This document shows positions 1 to 5,085 of a DNA stretch of 5,085 bases, one piece after another. The notes under the pieces were generated by a model. The model saw only the letters and a list, made by a program, of their open reading frames with translations. It was not told where the DNA came from and searched no databases. Source of the DNA: Dehalococcoidia bacterium (GTDB lineage Bacteria; Chloroflexota; Dehalococcoidia; GIF9; AB-539-J10). The translations under genes and the position numbers were made by a program. The stretch's first letter is position 1. The number at the start of each line of letters is the position of its first letter. The stretch lies in the NCBI GenBank assembly GCA_029857995.1, contig JAOUFZ010000115.1, forward strand, positions 1-5,085, given 5' to 3'.

Positions 1-480
1 CCTATCACCCTGACAGTTGAAGGCTATGGCAATAGCATCCCCGCTTATCTAGGCGCTATCATCCAGGAATGGCAACAGAACCTCGGTGTGGAAATCTCGG
101 TGAGGCAATTGGAGACAGAGAATTTCATTTATAACCTGAAGGAAGAGAAGGATGAGATGTTCACAATGGGCTGGATAGCTGACTACCCCGACCCGCATAA
201 TTTCCTGGATATCCTGTTCCATACCGGAAGCGAAGTCAATATCTGCGAATATAACAACCCCGCACTGGACGCTTTACTCGACCAGGCAGCTATAGAACAG
301 GATGAGACTGTCCGCCTGGCTATGTACCAGCAGGCTGAGCAAATGGTAGTCGTCGACGCCCCTTGCCTCCCCTTGTGGCATAGCACCAACTATGTCCTGG
401 CGAAGCCTTATGTCAAAGGCTATGAAATCAGTCCCCAGGGCATTCCCGACCTGAGCAAGGTGTACATCGAGAATGGCTAA
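1..480 (+). CDS. ABC transporter substrate-binding protein, family 5 (peptide/oligopeptide type), C-terminal part
   Basis: The frame is open from the first base to TAA at 478-480, giving 159 residues, so the gene starts upstream of the window and only the C-terminal portion, perhaps a third of a normal 500-600 residue protein, is present. The visible sequence has the hallmarks of the family 5 extracellular solute-binding proteins (SBP_bac_5; OppA, DppA, NikA): GWIADYPDPHNF near residues 57-68, followed by a YNNP-ALDALLDQA segment, a helix with YQQAEQMVV, and the closing PLWHSTNYVLAKPYVKGY stretch. Family members bind peptides, nickel complexes or sugars outside the membrane and deliver them to a DppBC-type permease. 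The signal peptide or lipobox would lie in the missing N-terminus, and the ligand cannot be told from this piece. No permease gene follows, so any partner genes lie upstream or elsewhere. Family assignment is strong; the substrate is unknown. Confidence 0.9.
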   Translation, partial: PITLTVEGYGNSIPAYLGAIIQEWQQNLGVEISVRQLETENFIYNLKEEKDEMFTMGWIADYPDPHNFLDILFHTGSEVNICEYNNPALDALLDQAAIEQDETVRLAMYQQAEQMVVVDAPCLPLWHSTNYVLAKPYVKGYEISPQGIPDLSKVYIENG

Positions 481-482
481 AC

Positions 483-642
483 TCCGAATCCCAAAGGGGC
501 TTCTCTTCAAATTCTAAATCCTAAGCAGCAAGTCCTAAGCAAGCCCAAAATCCTAAATGTTTCGGTCATTTGTGCTTCGATATTGTTTAGGATTTAGAAA
601 TTCGTATTTAAAGTTTCCGCCTTCAGGGCTTGGGATTTCGGA
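483..642. repeat. Nested inverted and direct repeats in the intergenic spacer (TCCTAA/TTAGGA core)
   Basis: The spacer after the SBP gene is built from related short repeats. TTCTAAATCCTAA (512-524) has an exact 13-base inverted partner at 587-599. AAATCCTAAA (548-557) also pairs exactly with 586-595, so two left arms compete for one right arm. TCCTAAGCA occurs directly repeated at 519-527 and 533-541, with a variant TCCTAAAT at 551-558. An outer pair, TCCGAATCCCAA (483-494) and TTGGGATTTCGGA (630-642), is complementary with one extra T. Together these give a long imperfect palindrome of about 160 bases. It carries no convincing coding sequence. It could be a dispersed palindromic or MITE-like element, or a decayed structured RNA that also ends upstream transcription. 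One copy cannot show whether it is mobile. Confidence 0.6.
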
Positions 643-708
643 TTCTTATCGCTCCCTCTTAGCCGTAATTAATAGACAATCTCACAGCTATATTGGGATA
701 GTTCGTGG

Positions 709-717
709 TGGTATAAT
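709..717 (+). promoter_or_regulatory. Extended -10 promoter for amrS-amrA-rarA
   Basis: TGGTATAAT fits the extended -10 consensus TGnTATAAT exactly. No good -35 box lies 16-18 bases upstream (TATATT at 689-694 for a 17-base spacer); TTGGGA at 693-698 is too close. Extended -10 promoters are known to work without a strong -35. The expected transcription start is near 724, almost at the amrS ATG at 726, which would give a leaderless or nearly leaderless mRNA. The call rests on sequence match and position only. Confidence 0.6.
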
Positions 718-725
718 GATGATGG

Positions 726-1736
726 ATGGAAAGGGAGGCGATGCTCTATGAGACGCTCCCTGGCGGCAGGGTGAGGTGCCATGTTTGCCAGTGGCGGTGC
801 CTTGTCAATCCCGATAAGCTTGGCGTCTGCCGTATGCGCATCAATCGAGATGGCAAGCTGTTTACCATGAATTATGCCGAGGTGTCCTCCATGGCGCCCG
901 ACCATGTTGAGAAAAAACCCCTGTTTCATTTCTTCCCTGGCACCCATGCCTTCTCTTTGGGCACCTGGGGATGCAATTTCCACTGCAAGGGATGCCAGAA
1001 CTGGGAGATTTCCTGCGTGGATATTCCGCGCGATTCCAAACAATTGCTCCCGGAAAAAGAGATAGAGCTTGCTAAGAGGTATGACTGCCAGGGCATCGCC
1101 TGGACTTACAATGAGCCGACGATTTGGTTCGAATACACTCTGGACTCAGCCAAGCTGGCTAAGAAGAATAATCTATACACTGTCTATGTGACTAATGGCT
1201 ATGCCACGTCTGAGGCTCTGGATACGATAGGGCCCTGGCTTGATGCCTGGAGGGTAGATGTCAAGGGCTTCACTGACGGCTTCTATCGGCAGCTAGCCAA
1301 GATTCCTCACTGGCAAGGCATTCTGGACGTCACCAGGCAGGCCAAGGAGAAGTGGCATATGCATGTTGAGGTGGTGACCAATATCATTCCGACGATGAAC
1401 GACGACGAGGATCAACTCAAGAACATTGCTACGTGGATTCGAGATAACTTGGGTGAACTTACGCCCTGGCACGTAACTCGTTTCCATCCTCTGCACGAAT
1501 TTACTCACCTGTTAGCTACCCCGGTATCTACCTTGGAGAGGGTATATAAGATTGGGAAAAAGGCTGGCCTGAAATTTGTCTACTTGGGCAATGTGCCCGG
1601 GCATCAGTATGAAAACACCCTGTGTTATTCGTGTGGCAAGACGGTTGTTCGTCGCATCGGCTATGATACCGAGGCGGTGGGACTGGACGGTTCAAGGTGC
1701 AAGTTCTGCGGAGCCGAGCTTAATTTCCGAGCATGA
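726..1736 (+). CDS. amrS: AmmeMemoRadiSam system radical SAM enzyme AmrS
   Basis: This is a complete 336-residue cytoplasmic radical SAM protein of the AmrS family, the expected length. The [4Fe-4S]-binding CxxxCxxC motif is C83-NFH-C87-KG-C90 within the typical GCNFHCKGCQNWEIS context; these cysteines should bind the cluster that cleaves S-adenosylmethionine. An N-terminal cysteine group (C18, C21, C25, C35) and two C-terminal CxxC knuckles (C300/C303 and C325/C328) look like additional metal sites, as is usual in this family. The family is related to pyruvate-formate-lyase-activating enzymes, but its substrate is not firmly established. The start at 726 is preferred because the encoded EAMLYE stretch is typical of the family N-terminus and an in-frame TGA lies at 720-722. 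An alternative ATG at 741 has AGGGAGG (732-738) only 2 bases upstream, which is poor spacing. amrA follows after 12 bases, with its ribosome binding site overlapping this gene's last base. Confidence 0.93.
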   Translation: MEREAMLYETLPGGRVRCHVCQWRCLVNPDKLGVCRMRINRDGKLFTMNYAEVSSMAPDHVEKKPLFHFFPGTHAFSLGTWGCNFHCKGCQNWEISCVDIPRDSKQLLPEKEIELAKRYDCQGIAWTYNEPTIWFEYTLDSAKLAKKNNLYTVYVTNGYATSEALDTIGPWLDAWRVDVKGFTDGFYRQLAKIPHWQGILDVTRQAKEKWHMHVEVVTNIIPTMNDDEDQLKNIATWIRDNLGELTPWHVTRFHPLHEFTHLLATPVSTLERVYKIGKKAGLKFVYLGNVPGHQYENTLCYSCGKTVVRRIGYDTEAVGLDGSRCKFCGAELNFRA

Positions 1737-1743
1737 AGGAGGT
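1736..1743 (+). promoter_or_regulatory. Strong ribosome binding site for amrA
   Basis: AAGGAGGT is a near-perfect Shine-Dalgarno sequence, five bases before the ATG at 1749. It begins at the last base of the amrS stop codon (TGA, 1734-1736), so ribosomes finishing amrS release next to it. It fixes the amrA start and implies a shared transcript with local translational coupling. Confidence 0.85.
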
Positions 1744-1748
1744 GCTTT

Positions 1749-2267
1749 ATGGCAGAAGGGGAACTTCATCCTGTAGTAAAGCTGGCTAGGGAGGCTGTGG
1801 AAAGCTATGTCCGAAATGGTAAGATGCCCAAGCCGCGGGAGTTAAGCCCGGAAATGACGGAGCGAGCGGGGGTCTTTGTTTCCCTTCATAAGCACGGGCA
1901 ATTGAGAGGATGCATCGGCACCTTTGAGCCGGCTAAGGACAATGTGGCTGAAGAAATCATTGCCAACGCTATCAGCTCATCCACTACGGATCCTCGTTTC
2001 CCCTCGGTGACTGCATCTGAGCTTGATGACCTAGAATATAGTGTGGACGTCCTTACCAGACCTGAACCAGTCACAGATCTAAGCCAGCTCGACCCTAAAG
2101 AATATGGCGTTATCGTGGAGAGTGGTTGGAGGAGGGGGCTTCTGCTGCCTGACCTGGAAGGGGTAGATAGCGTTGAGGAGCAAATTGCTATTTGCCGACT
2201 CAAGGCGGGCATATCGGCCAGCGAGCCGGTTAACCTCTATCGGTTTCAGGTGAGAAGATTTAAGTAA
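1749..2267 (+). CDS. amrA: AmmeMemoRadiSam system protein A (AMMECR1 domain)
   Basis: This complete 172-residue protein consists of essentially a single AMMECR1 domain. The family signature LRGCIGT is at residues 52-58 with C55, followed by DPRFPSV (81-87), the ELDDLEYSVDVL strand (91-102) and YGVIVESGWRRGLLLPD (119-135). No signal peptide or membrane segment is seen, so it should be cytosolic. Human AMMECR1 is the eukaryotic relative. In prokaryotes the domain is commonly encoded beside or fused to a Memo-like protein and a radical SAM enzyme, which names the AmmeMemoRadiSam system; its biochemical role is unsettled. Direct adjacency to amrS supports the assignment. The Memo-like partner AmrB is not encoded in this window and is not fused to this protein. 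The stop codon lies only 6 bases before the likely rarA start. Confidence 0.93.
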   Translation: MAEGELHPVVKLAREAVESYVRNGKMPKPRELSPEMTERAGVFVSLHKHGQLRGCIGTFEPAKDNVAEEIIANAISSSTTDPRFPSVTASELDDLEYSVDVLTRPEPVTDLSQLDPKEYGVIVESGWRRGLLLPDLEGVDSVEEQIAICRLKAGISASEPVNLYRFQVRRFK

Positions 2268-2273
2268 CAGGTT

Positions 2274-3629
2274 GTGGTTGCCAGTATGGACAGGATGCCT
2301 CTTTTCGACCTGCCGGAGGAAAGGGATCTACCTCAGAGTATGCCCTTGGCCGCAAGGATGCGACCATTGACATTTGCTGAGTTCGTGGGGCAGGAGCATT
2401 TAGTTGCCGAAGGACGGGTTTTCCGGAAATGCATCGAGGCAGACCAGCTGCCTTCTATGGTATTCTGGGGGCCGCCAGGCAGCGGAAAAACAACTCTGGC
2501 TCATATTATCTCCAATGTCACCAGAGCGCACTTTAGCTCTCTCAGTGCTGTGAGTGCCGGGGTGGCCGATTTGCGGCGTGTCATCGAAGAAGCCAAGAAG
2601 AGACTGAAATCATCGGGACAGAGGACCATTCTTTTTGTTGACGAAATCCACCGTTTCAATAAGGCACAACAGGATGCGGTATTGCCCTTTGTGGAAAACG
2701 GTACAGTGACTTTCATCGGGGCAACCACGGAAAATCCCTCCTTCGAAGTTATTTCACCACTTCTTTCCCGATGCCGGGTTTTTCGATTGAGTCTGCTGGG
2801 CGACGAGGACGTCAGGCTCATTGTGGAGCGAGCCATTAAGGATGAAGAAAGGGGGCTGGGAGAGTTCCACATTGCCGTAAGTGAGGAGGCTCTGCGCCAT
2901 CTGGTGACCATATCCGACGGGGATGCTCGGGTGGCTTTGAATGCTTTAGAGATGGCGGCATTTGCCACTTTGCCTGACAGTGATGGCTCACGGTCAATAG
3001 ACCTGTCTGCCATTGAAGAAGCACTGCAACATCGTGCTTTGCTCTATGATAAGAGCGGTGACCAGCATTATGACTTGATTTCGGCGCTGCATAAATCCTT
3101 ACGCGGCTCCGACCCCGACGCTGCTTTGTACTGGTTGGGGCGTATGCTTGAAGCTGGAGAAGACCCTCTGTATATCGCCCGTCGCCTGGTGCGCTTTGCT
3201 TCCGAGGACGTTGGCGTGGCTGATCCTCAAGCACTGGTGATAGTGGTAGCTGCCCAGCAGGCAGTGCACTTCGTGGGCTTACCTGAAGGGAATCTTGCTT
3301 TAGCTGAGGCTGTGGTCTATCTGGCCACTGCTCCCAAAAGCAACTCGTTGTACCAGGCTTACTCCCGAGTTCAACAGGACATCCAACATGGCCGAAATGA
3401 GCCTGTGCCACTGCATTTGCGTAACCCGGTGACTGACCTAATGCGTCGGATGGGACACGGGCAGGGCTATAAATATGCCCATGATTACCCTGACCATTTC
3501 ATCAAGCAGCAGAACCTGCCATCTTCCCTTCAAGGGAAACGCTATTACGTTCCCACTGAGCAGGGCTATGAAAAGGAGATTGCTGACAGGCTGAAGGAAT
3601 GGTGGGGAGAGTCACGTGAAGGAGTGTAA
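2274..3629 (+). CDS. rarA: Replication-associated recombination protein A (RarA/MgsA), AAA+ ATPase
   Basis: This complete protein of up to 451 residues belongs to the RarA/MgsA/WRNIP1 family of clamp-loader-like AAA+ ATPases, which act at stalled or gapped replication forks. Visible motifs, numbered from the GTG, are the N-terminal PLAARMRP...FVGQEHL box (24-43), Walker A GPPGSGKTT (66-74), Walker B ILFVDE (119-124) followed by IHRFNKAQQDA, sensor 1 GATTENPSF (149-157), the arginine-finger SRCR (165-168) and sensor 2 GDARVALN (216-223). The C-terminal half has the MgsA-type region with YDLISALHKSLRGSDPDAALYWL and LVRFASEDVG. All catalytic residues are present. The start is uncertain: GTG at 2274 is 6 bases after the amrA stop but has only a weak AGG upstream, while in-frame ATGs at 2286 and 2295 would give slightly shorter proteins that still hold every motif. 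The gene probably relies on read-through from amrS-amrA. Confidence 0.95.
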   Translation: MVASMDRMPLFDLPEERDLPQSMPLAARMRPLTFAEFVGQEHLVAEGRVFRKCIEADQLPSMVFWGPPGSGKTTLAHIISNVTRAHFSSLSAVSAGVADLRRVIEEAKKRLKSSGQRTILFVDEIHRFNKAQQDAVLPFVENGTVTFIGATTENPSFEVISPLLSRCRVFRLSLLGDEDVRLIVERAIKDEERGLGEFHIAVSEEALRHLVTISDGDARVALNALEMAAFATLPDSDGSRSIDLSAIEEALQHRALLYDKSGDQHYDLISALHKSLRGSDPDAALYWLGRMLEAGEDPLYIARRLVRFASEDVGVADPQALVIVVAAQQAVHFVGLPEGNLALAEAVVYLATAPKSNSLYQAYSRVQQDIQHGRNEPVPLHLRNPVTDLMRRMGHGQGYKYAHDYPDHFIKQQNLPSSLQGKRYYVPTEQGYEKEIADRLKEWWGESREGV

Positions 3630-3654
3630 GGCATAGTGGAAGTCTCTTAGGCCG

Positions 3655-3663
3655 TGATATAAT
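3655..3663 (+). promoter_or_regulatory. Extended -10 promoter for the DUF47-pit pair
   Basis: TGATATAAT matches the extended -10 consensus TGnTATAAT exactly, in the 90-base gap after rarA. The 17-base-spaced -35 position (3635-3640, AGTGGA) is poor. Transcription would start near 3670 and give a leader of about 50 bases. The same GTGRTATAATG string is found ahead of amrS. I see no clear Pho-box-like direct repeat beside it. Confidence 0.55.
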
Positions 3664-3708
3664 GCGAAAGAAATCTGGGGGTCTTGGAGACAGAAGGTAT
3701 GTATTGAT

Positions 3709-3713
3709 GGAGG
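3709..3713 (+). promoter_or_regulatory. Ribosome binding site selecting a TTG start
   Basis: GGAGG lies six bases before TTG at 3720, ideal spacing. Other nearby starts are out of frame (ATG 3707, GTG 3713) or, for the in-frame ATG at 3699, followed two codons later by TGA (3705-3707). The site therefore decides for the TTG as the start of the DUF47 gene. Confidence 0.8.
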
Positions 3714-3719
3714 TGCGCT

Positions 3720-4352
3720 TTGGCCAAGTTTTCACTCATCCCTAAGGATATGGAGTTCTACGACCTGTTCGAACAGGGGACGAGTAATCTGGTCATTGCC
3801 GCAAAGAAGCTGGTTGACTTCTTTGACAGCTACGAGAACGTTGAAGCAAAGGCCAAAGAGCTTAAGGATTTGGAGCACCAGGGCGACGTTATAACACACG
3901 AGATAATAGCACGGGTGCATCGGAGCTTCGTAACACCTATTGACAGAGAGGATATTACTCTCTTGGCGCACAGCTTGGACGATGTGATGGATTTCATCGA
4001 GGCTGCGGGCAGAACAGCCAATCTTTATCATATTGCTCAGCCCAGGGAGCCAGCACGAGAGCTAGCAAGGATTGTGGTCAAGATGGCTACGAAGTTGAAT
4101 GAAGTAGTACCTCGTTTGCGACGGCATGACCAGTTCCCATGGATTCTGGAGCAGTGTGTGGAGATTAATACCCTGGAAAACGAGGCTGATGATGTGCAAC
4201 ATGCTGCCCTAGCCGAGCTGTTCGAAGTCTGCAGTACTGATACATGCGAGGTAATCAAGTGGCGTGAAATCTACGGGCACCTGGAGAACGCCACTGACCG
4301 GGGCGAGGATGTCGCCAATGTCCTTGAAGGTATAGTGTTGAAGCATGCCTGA
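3720..4352 (+). CDS. DUF47 family (PhoU-like) Pit accessory protein
   Basis: This complete 210-residue protein, the usual length for the DUF47/PhoU_div family (TIGR00153-like), looks fully helical and cytoplasmic with no membrane segment. PhoU-like acidic metal-binding patterns recur: E52xxxD56 (LEHQGD), D87-DVM-D91, E153xxxD157 (ENEADD) and E189xxxD193 followed by EDVANVLEG near the C-terminus. FVTPIDREDI (70-79) is a strong family signature. Members are typically encoded directly next to PiT phosphate transporters and are thought to modulate or support them, as in the orfA-pit pair of Sinorhizobium meliloti. Here the permease gene overlaps the 3' end by 8 bases, so the two are almost certainly co-translated. 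Translation starts at TTG, chosen because of the well-placed GGAGG and the lack of any other in-frame start upstream. It is distinct from true PhoU of the Pst system. Confidence 0.92.
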   Translation: MAKFSLIPKDMEFYDLFEQGTSNLVIAAKKLVDFFDSYENVEAKAKELKDLEHQGDVITHEIIARVHRSFVTPIDREDITLLAHSLDDVMDFIEAAGRTANLYHIAQPREPARELARIVVKMATKLNEVVPRLRRHDQFPWILEQCVEINTLENEADDVQHAALAELFEVCSTDTCEVIKWREIYGHLENATDRGEDVANVLEGIVLKHA

Positions 4353-5085
4353 ACTCGGTCTGCTGGTTCTGGTAATTGCGGCAGCCATCGGCTTTGGTGT
4401 AGTTAACGGTTTTAATGATGCTGCCAATGCTGTCGCTGCTTCGGTTGGCTCCCGGGCTATTTCCCCTCGAAACGCCATAGTACTGGCTGTCTTTTGTGAC
4501 TTCGCTGGTGCCGCTTCCGGCCTGGAAGTTGCCAAGACCATTGGCAAGAGAATTTTGGGCCCTGAAACAATGTTGTCTTTACCAGCGATTGATGCTTATT
4601 TGATACTGATTGCTGCTTTAGCCGCGGTTATCATCTGGGGAACTATAGCTACTCGTTTGGGTTTGCCGGTAAGTATGAGCCATAGCTTTGTCACCGGGCT
4701 GGCAGCAGCGGGGGTGGTGGTGGTAGGTTGGGAGGCAGTAATATGGGGTATCCTGGGACGGATTGGGGCATCAGTGGTTATTGCTCCTACCCTGGGTTTC
4801 ATCGGTGGCTTTGCCCTTATGATTGTCCTGCTCTGGGTATTTCGTCGAAGCGCTCCAGCCAGGATGAGGATTGTCTTCAGCCGTTTGCAATGGCTCACTA
4901 CCGCTTTTTTGGCTTATAGCCACGGCAAAAATGATGGGCAGATGCCCATAGCTGTTATAACCATGGCGTTGGTGGTTCATACTGGACAGGTTGAGCTTTG
5001 GGACAATATCCCCTGGTGGGTGATAGTCATGTCCGCTTTAGCCATTAGCTTGGGTATCGCTATGGGCGGCTGGCGAGTTATTAGG
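4345..5085 (+). CDS. PiT family inorganic phosphate transporter, N-terminal part
   Basis: The frame is open from ATG at 4345 through the last base (247 codons) with no stop, so the C-terminus lies outside the window; family members of the short type have roughly 330 residues. It is an inner-membrane, cation-coupled low-affinity phosphate transporter. The first PiT signature is visible as GFNDAANAVAASVGSRAIS (residues 22-40), a PVSMSHSFVTG segment follows around 108-118, and the second inverted-repeat signature is SHGKNDGQ (192-199). Hydrophobic spans lie roughly at 4-22, 43-62, 84-104, 114-136, 141-166, 200-215 and 224-245, with a basic loop (RRSAPARMR) between the fifth span and the second signature. 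The start overlaps the end of the DUF47 gene by 8 bases and has no strong ribosome site of its own, which suggests translational coupling. The second signature departs from the usual HGxNDAQ by G198. Exact substrate (phosphate, or less often sulfate) is inferred from the family and partner gene. Confidence 0.92.
   Translation, partial: MPELGLLVLVIAAAIGFGVVNGFNDAANAVAASVGSRAISPRNAIVLAVFCDFAGAASGLEVAKTIGKRILGPETMLSLPAIDAYLILIAALAAVIIWGTIATRLGLPVSMSHSFVTGLAAAGVVVVGWEAVIWGILGRIGASVVIAPTLGFIGGFALMIVLLWVFRRSAPARMRIVFSRLQWLTTAFLAYSHGKNDGQMPIAVITMALVVHTGQVELWDNIPWWVIVMSALAISLGIAMGGWRVIR

Noticed and set aside
486..503. Possible terminator hairpin just after the SBP stop (GAATCCC / GGGGCTTC around an AAA loop)
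   Set aside because: The stem is short with a bulge and a G-T pair, and the sequence after it has no real T tract. It may be incidental to the repeat region.
673..678. TAGACA as a -35 box for amrS
   Set aside because: It matches TTGACA at five of six positions but lies 33 bases from the -10, far outside a workable spacing.
557..751. 64-codon + strand frame in the spacer before amrS
   Set aside because: It is made of the repeat sequence, has no ribosome binding site, resembles no known family and runs across the amrS promoter and start.
2836..3411. 191-codon minus-strand frame inside rarA
   Set aside because: It lies wholly within a clear rarA reading frame, its translation has low-complexity, unfamily-like composition, and no minus-strand promoter or ribosome site is evident.
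3662..3745. Short 27-codon reading frame upstream of and overlapping the DUF47 start
   Set aside because: Its ATG overlaps the predicted -10 and so would not be in the transcript; it has no ribosome site of its own and no recognisable product.
4596..4898. 100-codon minus-strand frame opposite the transporter
   Set aside because: It is a shadow of the PiT gene, whose signature motifs fall in the + strand frame running to the window end.
1..5085. CRISPR array, tRNA, rRNA, transposase or phage genes
   Set aside because: No regularly spaced repeats, tRNA-like fold, rRNA stretch or mobile-element protein motifs were seen on either strand.

Overview
The window is about 5 kb of compact bacterial DNA with every supported gene on the + strand. 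It holds six protein genes: two cut by the window edges and four complete. Moderate GC, a mix of ATG, TTG and probably GTG starts, a peptide-type ABC solute-binding protein, an AmmeMemoRadiSam pair, RarA and a DUF47-Pit pair suggest an anaerobic or sediment bacterium. Chloroflexota of the Dehalococcoidia type is my best guess, but this is inference from gene content and style, and no marker gene in the window settles it.

Layout. Bases 1-480 are the C-terminal part of an extracytoplasmic family 5 (Opp/Dpp-like) solute-binding protein. Bases 481-725 are an AT-richer spacer filled largely by nested inverted and direct repeats built on a TCCTAA/TTAGGA core. The spacer ends in an extended -10 promoter just ahead of the next gene. 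Bases 726-3629 form a tight three-gene unit: amrS (radical SAM enzyme), amrA (AMMECR1-domain protein) and rarA (AAA+ clamp-loader-like ATPase), with 12-nt and 6-nt gaps. A 90-nt spacer then carries a second extended -10 promoter and a strong Shine-Dalgarno sequence. Bases 3720-5085 are a phosphate-uptake pair: a DUF47/PhoU-like Pit accessory protein starting at TTG, overlapping by 8 nt a PiT-family transporter that runs off the window end. The transporter starts at 4345 and has no stop inside the window.

How the genes work together. The DUF47 protein and PiT permease are a well-known functional pair for low-affinity metal-phosphate uptake. AmrS and AmrA are two parts of the widely conserved but poorly understood AmmeMemoRadiSam set; the Memo-like third partner is not in the window. 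RarA acts at stalled replication forks, and its place behind amrA probably reflects shared transcription rather than a proven shared pathway. The SBP belongs to a separate upstream transport locus.

I do not see a clearly new system. The least understood parts are the AmrS/AmrA pair co-transcribed with rarA, the possibly leaderless amrS start, and the repeat-rich spacer.
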